From the NCBI RefSeq assembly GCF_900102505.1, contig NZ_FMVT01000004.1, positions 248,001-312,000 on the forward strand: a stretch of 64,000 nt of DNA, in the 5' to 3' direction. A program made the translations under genes and the position numbers. The notes beneath the pieces were generated by a model, which worked only from the letters and a program-made list of their open reading frames with translations, ran no database searches and was not told the DNA's origin. Source of the DNA: Paracoccus tibetensis. Lineage in GTDB: Bacteria > Pseudomonadota > Alphaproteobacteria > Rhodobacterales > Rhodobacteraceae. Below are positions 17,043 to 26,189 of the stretch, in pieces; the first letter of the stretch is position 1, and each line of letters begins with the position of its first letter.

Positions 17043-17506
17043 GCCCGCACCTCGCGGGCCAGCCGCTCGGCCGTCGCGCGGCCGATCACCCGGTCGCCGA
17101 TCATGGCGGCGGGCGCGCAGGCGCAAATGCCGAGGCAGTAGACCGGCTCGACCGTCACCGCGCCGTCGGCGGTGGTGCCGTGCCAGTCGACGCCGAGCCG
17201 GGCCAGCGTCTCGGCCGCGACACCTGCCCCGCCCATGGACTGGCAGGCCTCGGCCCGGCAGATCTTCAGCACCTGCCGCCCGGCGGGGTGGTCGCGGAAG
17301 TCGTGGTAGAAGCTGATCACCCCATGCACCTCGGCCTTGCCGAGGTTGAGGATGTCGGCCAGCACCGGCACCGCCTCCTGCGGAACATGGCCCCAGACCT
17401 CCTGCACCCGGTGAAGCATGGGCAGAAGCGGTCCCTCGAGGGAGATGAGGGGGGCCACGACCTCGCGGATCTCGTCCGCGGTCGGGGCTGGCGACTGTTC
17501 AAGCAT
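17039..17506 (-). CDS. fdsG: NAD-dependent formate dehydrogenase, gamma subunit (NuoE-like)
   Basis: A 155-residue thioredoxin-fold protein that holds one [2Fe-2S] cluster. The four ligands are visible: Cys83 and Cys88 (CRAEAC) and Cys124 and Cys128 (CLGIC), the NuoE spacing. It is the first structural gene of the operon, 84 bases downstream of the LysR gene, and overlaps fdsB by four bases. A GAAAGG ribosome-binding site precedes the ATG. The protein stands next to FdsB at the NADH end of the complex. Confidence 0.95.
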   Translation of the reverse strand: MLEQSPAPTADEIREVVAPLISLEGPLLPMLHRVQEVWGHVPQEAVPVLADILNLGKAEVHGVISFYHDFRDHPAGRQVLKICRAEACQSMGGAGVAAETLARLGVDWHGTTADGAVTVEPVYCLGICACAPAAMIGDRVIGRATAERLAREVRA

Positions 17507-17534
17507 GGCTGGCCTTTCGACGTGCTAGACCGCC

Positions 17535-17563
17535 ATTACACAGGCTGCTCGTTCCGAAATCAA
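17535..17563 (-). promoter_or_regulatory. Candidate promoter of the fds operon
   Basis: On the minus strand TTGATT (17563-17558) and TGTAAT (17540-17535) are spaced by 17 bases, close to the sigma-70 consensus. The start point would be near 17528, about 20 bases before fdsG. The A+T-rich stretch just upstream (ATATTGATTTCG) is where a LysR operator would be expected. Confidence 0.5.
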
Positions 17564-17590
17564 TATCGCCGTCCCGTTGGCCGATAGGAT

Positions 17591-18475
17591 TCATCTATCG
17601 ACCAGCCGCCGCGCCTCGCCCAGAAGCGCGTCCAGCACGGGCGTGTGCGGCTCTCGCCATGGCGCGATGAGGCCCACCTGATAGGCGCCGCCGCGTCCCT
17701 CGAGGGCGATCAGGCGCAGCGGCTTGCCCTCGGCCAGGAAGCTCGCGATGCCCTGCGGCAGGATCGTCAGCCAGCCGCCCTCCAGCACATGCGCCGCCAG
17801 AACCACGGTCGAGTTCGACTCGACCGCCGCCTGCGTGGTCACGCCCGCCTCGCTGAGCGTGCGGTCGATGATGCGGCGGTTCTGCATGTCCGCCGACAGA
17901 AGGCACAGGCGCTGCCCTTCCAGCGCGCTCCAAGGCAGGCGCGTGGCCGCCGCCAGCGGGTGATCCTCGCGTGCCAAGAGCACGTAGCGCTCGTCATAGA
18001 GGGGCACGCTGCTGACGCGGCCGAGCGGCTCGTTGTCGAGGTAGCTGATGCCGGCGTCCACATCGAGATCCTCGATCATCTGGAGGATCTCGACCGAGCT
18101 CCGCGACAGGATGGTGAAGCCGACATTGGGATGGGCGGCGCCGAAGCGGGCGCTGATCCGCGCGGCCCAGGTCAGCGCCGTCGGGATCACCGCGATCCTC
18201 AGCCGCCCCGACAGGCCATGCCGCACCGCCCGCATCTCCTCGCGCAGCTGGCGGCTGTCGCCGACGATGCGCCGCGCCCAGACCAGCGCCGCCTGCCCCT
18301 CGGGCGTCAGCCCGCCGAAGCGGCTGCCGCGGAAGATCAGCAGGACGCCCAGCTGCTCTTCCAGCTGCTTGATGCCGGCCGACAACGTGGGCTGCGTGAC
18401 CCCGAGCGTCTGCGCGGCGCGGCCGAAATGCCGCTCCTTCGCCACGGCCAGGAACATCTCGAGCTTGTCGATCAT
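17591..18475 (-). CDS. LysR-family regulator next to fds operon
   Basis: A 294-residue LysR regulator: winged helix-turn-helix in residues 1-60 (HFGRAAQTLGVTQPTLSAGI) and a periplasmic-binding-protein-like effector domain from about residue 90. It lies directly upstream of fdsG on the same strand. In Cupriavidus necator a LysR protein, FdsR, controls the fds genes, and an equivalent role is likely here. One difference is that FdsR is usually described as divergent, while here the gene points towards the operon. The effector, expected to be formate or a related anion, cannot be read from the sequence. Confidence 0.85.
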   Translation of the reverse strand: MIDKLEMFLAVAKERHFGRAAQTLGVTQPTLSAGIKQLEEQLGVLLIFRGSRFGGLTPEGQAALVWARRIVGDSRQLREEMRAVRHGLSGRLRIAVIPTALTWAARISARFGAAHPNVGFTILSRSSVEILQMIEDLDVDAGISYLDNEPLGRVSSVPLYDERYVLLAREDHPLAAATRLPWSALEGQRLCLLSADMQNRRIIDRTLSEAGVTTQAAVESNSTVVLAAHVLEGGWLTILPQGIASFLAEGKPLRLIALEGRGGAYQVGLIAPWREPHTPVLDALLGEARRLVDR

Positions 18476-18554
18476 CGCGGCATCAGGCCCCGCCGCCGCA
18501 CGGGCGTCAAGCCGCCGTCTTTACTTGTATGGAAGTTCGCGCTAGCCACGGCTC

Positions 18555-19238
18555 ATGGCCGACGACCCCGCCCCCTTGCCCCTTCCCCGCAGCGCCTCCA
18601 CGGCGCAGCAGGTGCATGACTGGCTTTACAGCTGCGTCCTGCGCGGCGATCTGCTGCCCGGCCAGCGGCTGTCGGAAACCGAAATCGCGGCGCGCGTGGG
18701 GCTCTCGCGCCAGCCGGTGCGCGAGGCCTTCATCCGGCTGGCCGAGAACGGCCTCGCCGAGATCCGCCCGCAGCGCGGCACCTATATCGGCCGCATCTCG
18801 ATGCGCGCCGTCCTGTCGGCCCGGCTGATCCGCGAGGCCGTCGAGAGCGACCTGGCGCGCCGTGTGGCCGGGCTGCGGCCGGACCTGTCGGCCCTGCACG
18901 CGCAGATCGCCGCGCAGCAGATGGCCCACGCGGCGGAGGACGTGCCCGCCTTCATCGAGGCCGACGACCGTTTCCACGCCGCGATGGCCGAGGCCGCCGG
19001 CGCGCCGGAGGTCTGGCAGGACCTGGATCGGCTAAAGGCGCAGATGAACCGCCTGCGCCACTTGTCGATGCGCGTCTTCGACCGGGCCGCGACCATGGCC
19101 CAGCACCGCGCGATCCTGGAAGCGCTGGAGGCGGGCGATGCGGGCGCCGCCGAGGCGGCCGTGCGGGCGCATCTTCGCCAGATGCTGGACGAGCTGCCGC
19201 AGATGGCGGCGGCGCATCCCGCGTATTTCACCGACTGA
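18555..19238 (+). CDS. GntR-family regulator (FadR/FCD subfamily)
   Basis: A 227-residue regulator with an N-terminal winged helix (residues 15-75; LSETEIAARVGLSRQPVREA is the recognition region) and a C-terminal all-helical FCD domain with the usual Asp and His metal-binding residues (DDRFHAAM, QHRAI). FCD-type GntR proteins commonly answer to sugar acids and other small carboxylates. The gene lies 17 bases upstream of a sugar kinase that resembles KDG kinase, so it probably controls uronate or gluconate breakdown. The ATG at 18555 has no strong ribosome-binding site, which hints at a short leader or leaderless mRNA. Confidence 0.85.
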   Translation: MADDPAPLPLPRSASTAQQVHDWLYSCVLRGDLLPGQRLSETEIAARVGLSRQPVREAFIRLAENGLAEIRPQRGTYIGRISMRAVLSARLIREAVESDLARRVAGLRPDLSALHAQIAAQQMAHAAEDVPAFIEADDRFHAAMAEAAGAPEVWQDLDRLKAQMNRLRHLSMRVFDRAATMAQHRAILEALEAGDAGAAEAAVRAHLRQMLDELPQMAAAHPAYFTD

Positions 19239-19255
19239 TCCGGAAGGCAGGCCTC

Positions 19256-20161
19256 ATGAACCGCATCCTCTGCATCGGCGAAGCCATGGTCGAGCTGTCC
19301 CAGGCCCCGCAACAAGGCCTCTGGCGGCTTGGCATCGCGGGCGACACGCTGAACACCGCCTGGTACCTGCGCCGCCTGCTGCCGGCAGACTGGCAGGTCG
19401 GCTACATGACGCGGGTCGGCACGGGCGAGTTCTCGCAGAAGGCGCTGGACTTCATGGCAGCCGAAGGGCTCGACACGCGCCACATCGTGCGCGAGGCGGA
19501 TCGCGAGATCGGCCTCTATGCGATCAACCTCAAGGACGGCGAGCGCAGCTTCTCCTACTGGCGCGAGACCTCGGCGGCCCGGCGGCTGGCCGATGACGAG
19601 GCGCCGCTGGCGGAGGCGCTTGGCGGCTGCGGCGTCGCCTACTTCTCCGGAATCACACTGGCGATCCTGCCGCCCGAGGGACGCGCCCGCCTGCTGGCGG
19701 CGCTGGCGAGGGCGCGGGCGGCCGGCACGGTGGTCGTGTTCGACACGAACCTGCGCCCGAGGCTCTGGTCCGACACGGCCACAATGTGCCGCGAGATCGA
19801 GGCCGCGGCGGCGGGTGCGGATCTCGTCCTGCCCAGCTTCGACGACGAGCGGACGCATTTCGCGGACGCATCGCCCGAGGACACGGCGGCGCGCTACCTG
19901 CGCGGCGGCGCGGCTCAGGTCGTCGTCAAGAACGGCGGCGGCGCAATCCATTTCGCGGGCCGGGACGGCAGCGGCTGTGTCGACGACCTCCCTCCGGAGA
20001 CGCCCGTGGACACGACCGCCGCCGGCGACAGCTTCAACGCCGGGTACCTGGCGGCCCGGCTGAAGGGCGCGAAGTGCGAGGCCGCGATCCGCGCCGGTCA
20101 CGACCTCAGCCGGCGCGTGATCCGGCATCCGGGGGCTCTGGTGCGCGAGGCGCTGGCCTGA
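19256..20161 (+). CDS. PfkB-family sugar kinase, 2-keto-3-deoxygluconate kinase-like
   Basis: A 301-residue ribokinase-fold enzyme. It opens with ILCIGEAMVEL, the KdgK-type N-terminus, and ends in the phosphate-transfer motif DTTAAGDSFNAGY near residue 245, with the catalytic Asp; the usual GAGD reads AAGD here. KDG kinase makes 2-keto-3-deoxy-6-phosphogluconate, feeding the Entner-Doudoroff pathway. A GGAAGG ribosome-binding site precedes the start. The upstream GntR gene probably regulates it. Other PfkB kinases (fructokinase-like) are the alternative; the RETSAARRL block and overall length favour KdgK. Confidence 0.8.
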   Translation: MNRILCIGEAMVELSQAPQQGLWRLGIAGDTLNTAWYLRRLLPADWQVGYMTRVGTGEFSQKALDFMAAEGLDTRHIVREADREIGLYAINLKDGERSFSYWRETSAARRLADDEAPLAEALGGCGVAYFSGITLAILPPEGRARLLAALARARAAGTVVVFDTNLRPRLWSDTATMCREIEAAAAGADLVLPSFDDERTHFADASPEDTAARYLRGGAAQVVVKNGGGAIHFAGRDGSGCVDDLPPETPVDTTAAGDSFNAGYLAARLKGAKCEAAIRAGHDLSRRVIRHPGALVREALA

Positions 20162-20176
20162 CGGGCAGCCCGCCGC

Positions 20177-20971
20177 TCAGGCGGCCTCGACCAGATCGAC
20201 GGTGACGAAGGGCCGGATGGTGACGCGCCCCGCCTCGAAGATGCAGAAGCTGTCCGGCGGCACCTCCAGCCAGTCGCCCTGGTCCGTCTCAAGCGGCTCG
20301 GAGACGACCGCCCAGCCCTGACGCGTGTCGGACCAGCGGTGGTAGAGCGAGGGCGCGTGGTCGTCGCTGGCGTGGCGCAGCGCATAGAGCCGCTGCCCGT
20401 CCGAGAAGGCGCAGGTCGCGCGCACATGCGGCGCGCTGCCCCGCCGCAGCGCCAGCCGGGTCATGCGGGCGATGGCGCGGGCCATGGCGCCCTGCGGGTC
20501 CTCGTCCAGCCCCTCGCCCAGGGCGATCAGGAACAGCGCCTCGCTGTCCGTCGCGCCCTTGCGATGCTCGTAGAAGGCGTCGGGGATCAGCTGCTCGGCA
20601 TCGCGGCGATAGGCGTCATAGCCGCCGAACTGGCCGTTATGCATGAAGGACCAGCGCCCGACGGCGAAGGGGTGGCAGTTGTTGCGGCTGGTCGCGGTCC
20701 CGGTCGAGGCGCGCACATGCGCCATGAACAGCGGCGAGCGGACCTGGCTGACGATGCTGCGCAGGTTCGGATCGGACCAAGCGGGCAGGATGTCGCGGTA
20801 GAGCCCCGGCTCGGGACGCTCGCCGTACCAGGCCAGCCCGAACCCGTCCGCGTTTACCGGCGTGTGGCAGCGCAGCGCCCCCTGCGCCTGCCGGATCAGC
20901 GAATGCGCCGGCCGGCTGACGATATCCTCGATGAAGATAGGCTCGCCCGTATAGGCCGCCCAACGGCACAT
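20177..20971 (-). CDS. Class II glutamine amidotransferase (YafJ-like)
   Basis: A 264-residue stand-alone Ntn-hydrolase domain. After removal of Met, Cys2 becomes the N-terminal nucleophile (MCRWAAYTG). The glutamine-site blocks NADGFGLAWY near residue 40 and FMHNGQFGGYD near 108 are present. Such YafJ/EgtC-like proteins hydrolyse gamma-glutamyl amides; EgtC does so in ergothioneine synthesis, but no egtB or egtD lies nearby. It is convergent with the sugar kinase gene, only 15 bases from its end. The physiological substrate is unknown. Confidence 0.85.
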   Translation of the reverse strand: MCRWAAYTGEPIFIEDIVSRPAHSLIRQAQGALRCHTPVNADGFGLAWYGERPEPGLYRDILPAWSDPNLRSIVSQVRSPLFMAHVRASTGTATSRNNCHPFAVGRWSFMHNGQFGGYDAYRRDAEQLIPDAFYEHRKGATDSEALFLIALGEGLDEDPQGAMARAIARMTRLALRRGSAPHVRATCAFSDGQRLYALRHASDDHAPSLYHRWSDTRQGWAVVSEPLETDQGDWLEVPPDSFCIFEAGRVTIRPFVTVDLVEAA

Positions 20972-21034
20972 GATGCTGCCCTCGCCTCAGACTGCTTTTG
21001 TGTCAGTCCTAGCACAAAGGTATGAAGGCTTCAT

Positions 21035-21334
21035 CTATTCTGTGGGAGGGGGCGTCTCTTCCACGATCACGAGATCGCGCTCGCTCGCCCCTTTGGCATG
21101 GGCCAGCGCGGCCTGGTAGGCGCTGCTCTCGTAGCAGGCAATCGCCGCATCGAAGCTGGGAAAGCGCGCGACCACATTGCGCGGCCGCTCGTTCCCCTCC
21201 ATCTGCCGGAAGCGCCCGCCGCGGGCGAGGAAGACCCCGCCATGCGCGGCGATGGCCGGCCCCGCCTCGGCCGCGTAACGGCCATAGGCGTCGGGGTCGG
21301 TGACGGTCACATGGGCAATCCAGAGGGCGGTCAT
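21035..21334 (-). CDS. DUF1330 protein
   Basis: A 99-residue ferredoxin-like alpha/beta barrel protein of the DUF1330 family: starts with the strand [17 protein letters not shown] and carries the block [26 protein letters not shown] residues (shown in part). Members are dimeric, cytoplasmic and of unknown function. Its start overlaps the alaS stop by four bases (ATGA at 21334-21331), so it is translated from the alaS mRNA. That link is common by chance of gene order and does not show a role in translation. Confidence 0.8.
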   Translation of the reverse strand: MTALWIAHVTVTDPDAYGRYAAEAGPAIAAHGGVFLARGGRFRQMEGNERPRNVVARFPSFDAAIACYESSAYQAALAHAKGASERDLVIVEETPPPTE

Positions 21335-23988
21335 GCGCTTTCCTCGATCATTTTGCGGGCATCGTTGAAGGCAGTCTCGGCGGCTTCCAGGCTGGGCGCC
21401 CCGCCCTGCGCACGGTCGGGCCGGCCGCCGCCGCCCTTGCCGCCAAGCGCGGCGGTCGCGGTCTGAACCAGCGCCACCGCGCTGATCCGCCCGGTCAGAT
21501 CCGGCGTCACCCCGGCCGCGACGGTGGCCTTGCCGCCATCTTCGGCCAGTACAAGCACCACCCCGCTGCCCAGCTGCGCCTTCATCTCGTCGACCAGCGC
21601 GCCCAGCTCCTTGCCGCCCACGCCCTCGACCTGGCGGCCGATGAACTTCAGCCCGCCGATCTCCTGCGCCTCGGAGGCGCCGCCGCCGCCCATGGCCAGC
21701 TGCCGCTTAAGCTGCGCGACCTCGTTGGCGAGCGCCTTGCGCTCATCGGCCAGCGCGCGCACGCGGTTCACGACCTCCGAGGATTGCGCCTTGAGGATGC
21801 CCGCGATCTCACCTAGCTTCCGGTCCGCCTCGCGCAGATGGTCCAGCGCGGCCTGCCCCGTCAGCGCCTCGATCCGCCGCACCCCAGCGCTGGAGGCGCT
21901 GTCGCCCAGAATCGCAAAGGCCCCGATCTCGCCTGTCCGGCCGACATGCGTGCCGCCGCACAGCTCAAGCGAATAGGTCGCCTTGTCGGCGCCCTTGCCG
22001 CTACCGTCCTGCCGGCCCATCGAAACGACCCGCACCTCGTCGCCATACTTCTCGCCGAACAGCGCCTGCGCCCCAAGCGCGCGCGCATCGTCCGGCGTCA
22101 TGATCCGCGTCTCGACCGTGCTGTTCTGGCGGATATAGCCGTTCACCTCGGCCTCGATCGCCGACAGCTCCTCGGCCGTGACGGCATGGTTGTGGCTGAA
22201 GTCGAAGCGCAGCCGGTCGGGCGCGTTGAGGCTGCCCCGCTGCGCGACGTGATCGCCAAGCGCGTGCCGCAGCGCCTCGTGCAGAAGGTGCGTCGCCGAG
22301 TGGTTCGCCCGGATCGCCCCGCGCCGCGCGTGATCCACCGCCAGCTGCGCGCCCTGCCCGCGCTGGATCTGGCCCTCGGTGACCTCGGCGATGTGGATGA
22401 AGACCCCCGCGACCTTCTTCGTGTCGGTCACCCGCGCCAGCCCCGTCTCGGTGCGGATCGAACCCGTGTCCCCGACCTGCCCGCCGCTTTCGGCATAGAA
22501 GGGCGACTGGTTCACCACGATGCTGACCTTGGTGCCGGCCCCTGCCTCGCCCGCATCCGCGCCATCGACGACCAGCGCCAAGACCTGGCCTTCGGCCTCC
22601 TCGGTGTCATAGCCGAGGAACTCGGTCGCGCCGTGCTTCTCGGCCAGCTCGAACCAGATCGTCGCGTCCGCCGCCTCGCCCGAGCCGGACCAGGCCGCCC
22701 GCGCCATCCGCTTCTGCTCGGCCATGGCCGCGTCGAAGCCGGCCGTGTCCACGCCCCGGCCCTTCTCGCGCAGCGCATCCTGCGTCAGGTCCAGCGGGAA
22801 GCCGTAGGTGTCGTAAAGCTTGAACGCCGCCTCTCCCGGCAGATCGCTGCCGTCGGGCAGGCCCGACAGCTCGTCCTCCAGCAGCCGCAGCCCGCGGTCC
22901 AACGTCTGGCGAAAGCGCGTCTCCTCGCTGCGCAGCGTCTCCTCGATCATCGCCTGCGCCCGGGTCAGTTCAGGGTATGCCGTCCCCATCTGCCGCACCA
23001 GCGCCGGCACCAGCTTGTGCATCACCGGATCCTGCGCCCCCAGCATATGCGTATGCCGCATCGCGCGCCGCATGATCCGCCGCAGCACGTAACCACGCCC
23101 CTCGTTGCTGGGCATCACCCCGTCCGCGATCAGGAAGCTGGTCGAGCGCAGGTGATCCGCGATCACCCGGTGATGCACCTTGTGCGGCCCATCGGGATCG
23201 GCGCTGGTCGCATGCGCGCTGGCCTCGATCAGCGACCGCATGAGGTCCGTGTCATAGTTGTCGTGCTTGCCCTGCAAGAGCGCGCCGATCCGCTCCAGCC
23301 CCATGCCGGTGTCGATAGACTGCATGTCCAGCGCCCGCATCGAGCCGTCCTCGAACTGCTCGTTCTGCATGAAGACAAGGTTCCAGATCTCGATGAAGCG
23401 GTCGCCATCCTCCTCGGCACTGCCCGGAGGGCCGCCCCAGATCTTGTCGCCATGATCGAAGAAGATCTCGGTGCAGGGCCCGCAGGGGCCGGTCGGGCCC
23501 ATCTGCCAGAAGTTGTCGCTGGTCGGGATCCGAATGATGCGGTCATCCGACAGCCCCGCGACCTTCTTCCAGATCTCGGCCGCCTCGTCATCGGTATGAT
23601 AGACGGTGACCAGCAGCCGGTCCCTCGGAATGTCGAAATCGCGGGTCAGCAGTTCCCAAGCGAAGGGAATCGCCTCGGTCTTGAAGTAATCGCCGAAGCT
23701 GAAATTGCCCAGCATCTCAAAAAAGGTATGGTGCCGCGCCGTGTAGCCGACATTGTCCAGGTCGTTGTGCTTGCCGCCTGCGCGGACGCATTTCTGCGCC
23801 GTCGTCGCACGGTTGTAGTCGCGCGTCTCGACGCCGGTGAACAGATTCTTGAACTGCACCATGCCCGAGTTGGTGAACATCAGCGTCGGGTCGTTGCGCG
23901 GCACCAGCGGGCTGCTCTCGACGACGCGGTGGCCGTTCTTCTCGAAGTAACCAAGGAAAGTCGAGCGGATGTCGTTCAGGCTGGGCAT
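21331..23988 (-). CDS. alaS: Alanine-tRNA ligase
   Basis: An 885-residue class II synthetase. Motif 1 to 3 region includes [19 protein letters not shown] near residue 75; the editing domain has the zinc-binding [11 protein letters not shown] and [10 protein letters not shown] blocks near residues 565 and 665; and the C-terminal oligomerisation part contains a coiled coil and the Gly-rich segment before GKGGGGRPD. Length is typical. I set the start at the ATG at 23988 ([15 protein letters not shown]); the frame runs on upstream to 24183 but only through non-coding sequence. It lies downstream of recA on the same strand, a widespread order, with a terminator-like hairpin between them. Confidence 0.97.
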   Translation of the reverse strand: MPSLNDIRSTFLGYFEKNGHRVVESSPLVPRNDPTLMFTNSGMVQFKNLFTGVETRDYNRATTAQKCVRAGGKHNDLDNVGYTARHHTFFEMLGNFSFGDYFKTEAIPFAWELLTRDFDIPRDRLLVTVYHTDDEAAEIWKKVAGLSDDRIIRIPTSDNFWQMGPTGPCGPCTEIFFDHGDKIWGGPPGSAEEDGDRFIEIWNLVFMQNEQFEDGSMRALDMQSIDTGMGLERIGALLQGKHDNYDTDLMRSLIEASAHATSADPDGPHKVHHRVIADHLRSTSFLIADGVMPSNEGRGYVLRRIMRRAMRHTHMLGAQDPVMHKLVPALVRQMGTAYPELTRAQAMIEETLRSEETRFRQTLDRGLRLLEDELSGLPDGSDLPGEAAFKLYDTYGFPLDLTQDALREKGRGVDTAGFDAAMAEQKRMARAAWSGSGEAADATIWFELAEKHGATEFLGYDTEEAEGQVLALVVDGADAGEAGAGTKVSIVVNQSPFYAESGGQVGDTGSIRTETGLARVTDTKKVAGVFIHIAEVTEGQIQRGQGAQLAVDHARRGAIRANHSATHLLHEALRHALGDHVAQRGSLNAPDRLRFDFSHNHAVTAEELSAIEAEVNGYIRQNSTVETRIMTPDDARALGAQALFGEKYGDEVRVVSMGRQDGSGKGADKATYSLELCGGTHVGRTGEIGAFAILGDSASSAGVRRIEALTGQAALDHLREADRKLGEIAGILKAQSSEVVNRVRALADERKALANEVAQLKRQLAMGGGGASEAQEIGGLKFIGRQVEGVGGKELGALVDEMKAQLGSGVVLVLAEDGGKATVAAGVTPDLTGRISAVALVQTATAALGGKGGGGRPDRAQGGAPSLEAAETAFNDARKMIEESA

Positions 23989-24155
23989 GTCGGGCCTTCG
24001 TCGCAAGAGTGCCATCTCCGGCCGGGCCGGGCTGCCCGATGGTTTACGCGCGCCCCGCCGCACTGTCCAGCAATCCGCCGCGCCCCATCTTCTGTGCCGA
24101 AATATCCCGGGGAGGCCGCGCCCGCGGCCGGGGCGGAGCCCCCAGGAAAAGGAAA

Positions 24156-24182
24156 CGCGCGGAGGCTCCGCCTCCGCGCTCA
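24156..24182 (-). terminator. Terminator-like hairpin downstream of recA
   Basis: Arms GCGCGGAGG and CCTCCGCGC with a five-base loop, 28 bases beyond the recA stop. On the minus strand it is followed by GTTTCCTTTTCC, a moderate T-rich tail. Confidence 0.65.
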
Positions 24183-24207
24183 TTTCTCTTACCGCCCGCG
24201 GGCAGGA

Positions 24208-25278
24208 TCATTCCTCGGTCAGCGCCTCGTCCTCGCCGCCCGCGACCGCGAATTCCAGCCCGTGGCTCGCCCGGATTTTGTCCTCGATCGCCATGGCCAC
24301 GTCCTGCCGGTCGCGCAGGAACTGCTTGGCGTTCTCGCGCCCCTGGCCGATCCGCTCGTCGCCATAGGAATACCAGGCGCCCGACTTTTCGACGACGCCC
24401 GCCTTGACCCCGAGGTCGATCAGCTCGCCGACCTTGCTGATGCCCTCGCCGTACATGATGTCGAACTCGACCTGCCGGAACGGGGGCGCGACCTTGTTCT
24501 TGACGACCTTCACCCGCGTCGCGTTGCCGATGACCTCGTCGCGGTCCTTCACCGCGCCCGTGCGGCGGATGTCCAGACGCACCGAGGCATAGAACTTCAG
24601 CGCGTTGCCGCCCGTCGTCGTCTCGGGGTTGCCGAACATCACGCCGATCTTCATGCGGATCTGGTTGATGAAGATCACCATGCAGTTGCTGCGCCCGATC
24701 GAGGCGGTCAGCTTGCGCATGGCTTGGCTCATCAGCCGGGCCTGGCTGCCCATCTGCATGTCGCCCATGTCGCCCTCGATCTCGGATTTCGGCGTCAGCG
24801 CCGCCACCGAGTCGACGACGACCAAGCTCACCGCGCCCGAGCGAACCAGCGTGTCCACGATCTCCAGCGCCTGCTCGCCCGTGTCGGGCTGGCTGATCAG
24901 CAACTCGTCCAGGTTCACGCCCAGCTTGCGCGCATATTGCGGGTCCAGCGCATGCTCGGCATCGACGAAGGCGCAGACGCCGCCCTTCTTCTGCTCCTCG
25001 GCCACGACATGCAGCGTTAGCGTCGTCTTGCCCGAGCTTTCCGGCCCGAAGATCTCGATGATGCGGCCCTTCGGAAGCCCGCCGATCCCAAGCGCGATGT
25101 CGAGGCCGAGCGAGCCAGTCGAGGTCGCCTCGATCTCGGCCACCGGGTTGTCCTTGCCCAGCTTCATGATCGAGCCCTTGCCGAACTGCCGCTCGATCTG
25201 CGCCAGGGCGCTGTCGAGGGCCTTCTGCTTGTCCGCCGCGCGTTTGTCCGTCATGTCGAAGATGCTCGCCTGTGCCAT
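24208..25278 (-). CDS. recA: DNA recombination and repair protein RecA
   Basis: A 356-residue recombinase that coats single-stranded DNA, drives strand exchange and triggers LexA self-cleavage. The Walker A motif GPESSGKTT is at residues 78-86, the Walker B strand LVVVDS at about 150, and the L2 loop [23 protein letters not shown] near 215. The end is short and acidic, as usual. The ATG at 25278 ([12 protein letters not shown]) is preceded by a purine-rich site; the long upstream frame to 26025 is not coding. A GTTC-N7-GTTC SOS box lies 62 bases upstream of the start, so LexA control is expected. Confidence 0.98.
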   Translation of the reverse strand: MAQASIFDMTDKRAADKQKALDSALAQIERQFGKGSIMKLGKDNPVAEIEATSTGSLGLDIALGIGGLPKGRIIEIFGPESSGKTTLTLHVVAEEQKKGGVCAFVDAEHALDPQYARKLGVNLDELLISQPDTGEQALEIVDTLVRSGAVSLVVVDSVAALTPKSEIEGDMGDMQMGSQARLMSQAMRKLTASIGRSNCMVIFINQIRMKIGVMFGNPETTTGGNALKFYASVRLDIRRTGAVKDRDEVIGNATRVKVVKNKVAPPFRQVEFDIMYGEGISKVGELIDLGVKAGVVEKSGAWYSYGDERIGQGRENAKQFLRDRQDVAMAIEDKIRASHGLEFAVAGGEDEALTEE

Positions 25279-25339
25279 GTGCTTTCCCGTTATTGTTTCA
25301 CAGCAGGCCGCCCGGGGCAATCGACGCGGCGCTGCAAGT

Positions 25340-25354
25340 GTTCCTGCCTTGTTC
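25340..25354. promoter_or_regulatory. SOS (LexA) box of recA
   Basis: GTTC-CTGCCTT-GTTC, an exact match to the alphaproteobacterial LexA site GTTC-N7-GTTC (GAAC-N7-GAAC when read towards recA). It is the only obvious operator between recA and the divergent sulfotransferase-like gene. Confidence 0.8.
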
Positions 25355-25441
25355 TCACCTAGATGCGCCATGACGGGCCGCTTTTCAAGAAGCTTCACCA
25401 CCCTGCGCGAATCATCTTCGTCCAGCTTTCTCGCCCTCCGG

Positions 25442-25456
25442 TTAAGAATTCGTTTA
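25442..25456. promoter_or_regulatory. Possible CtrA-type site
   Basis: TTAA-GAATTCG-TTTA matches the CtrA consensus TTAA-N7-TTAA with one mismatch; the minus strand contains the full TTAACC half. It lies 57 bases upstream of the sulfotransferase-like gene. A single-mismatch site of this type can occur by chance. Confidence 0.3.
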
Positions 25457-25512
25457 CTTGCTCGCCCGCGGCCTCTATCCAGCCTCCTGCGACGGCGGCA
25501 GGACGGGTCATC

Positions 25513-26097
25513 ATGCTGATTTTCTGGGACGAGGGGCTGGTCTTCCTGGCGACGCCCAAGGCCGGTTCGACGGCGGTCGAGATGGCGCTCGAATCGCTCG
25601 CCTCGGCCGCGCTTCTCCGTCCCGCGGCGCTCAAGCACACCAGCATCGGCAGCTATGCCCGTCATGTCGGACCATGGCTGAGCGCGCAGACCGGCCGCAG
25701 CTTCACCACCGTCGCGCTGATGCGCGAGCCGGTGGACTGGCTGCGCAGCTGGTATCGCTTCAAGCTGCGCGACGACCAGGACGAGCCGTTCCAGTCGCCC
25801 GAGATGGCCAGCTTCCCGGACTTCGCCGCACGCTACGCCGCGCCCGAAGGCCCCGGCCAGCTCGGGATCGGCAGCCAGCGGGCCTTCCTCGTGGACGGTG
25901 GCGCGCGGGTGGACCGGATCTTCCGCTACGAGGATATGGACCAGTTCGTGGAATTCCTCGAGAACCGGCTCGACTGCGCCATCGAGCTGCCGCGGATCAA
26001 CGTGCCCCCGAGCGTGGATGTCCACCTGGAGTCCGAGGCCGAGGCGCGCCTGCGCCTCTGCCTCGCGGAGGACCTCGCTCTCTACTCGAGCCTCTGA
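25513..26097 (+). CDS. Sulfotransferase-family-like protein
   Basis: A 194-residue protein. [17 protein letters not shown] near residue 10 matches the 5'-phosphosulfate loop of PAPS-dependent sulfotransferases (P-K-x-G-S/T-T), and [14 protein letters not shown] near 70 matches the 3'-phosphate motif (R-x-P-x-x-x-x-x-S). Family members transfer sulfate from PAPS to sugars, lipids or proteins. At under 200 residues it is short for the fold. I chose the ATG at 25513 (MLIFWDEGL); the frame upstream to 25363 is a leader with no conservation. It is divergent from recA and convergent with cckA. The substrate is unknown. Confidence 0.7.
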   Translation: MLIFWDEGLVFLATPKAGSTAVEMALESLASAALLRPAALKHTSIGSYARHVGPWLSAQTGRSFTTVALMREPVDWLRSWYRFKLRDDQDEPFQSPEMASFPDFAARYAAPEGPGQLGIGSQRAFLVDGGARVDRIFRYEDMDQFVEFLENRLDCAIELPRINVPPSVDVHLESEAEARLRLCLAEDLALYSSL

Positions 26098-26189
26098 TCG
26101 CCCGTTCTTGTGAGAGCAACGGCACCCCGACCGAACTGCAGGAGCCAGCCCGACACTGGCAGCCAGCTGGCCGCTGCGGCCGCAACGCG

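Noticed and set aside
21838..25020. 1060-codon plus-strand frame spanning alaS and recA
   Set aside because: It runs across two well-defined minus-strand genes and their gap, has no recognisable motif and no ribosome-binding site.
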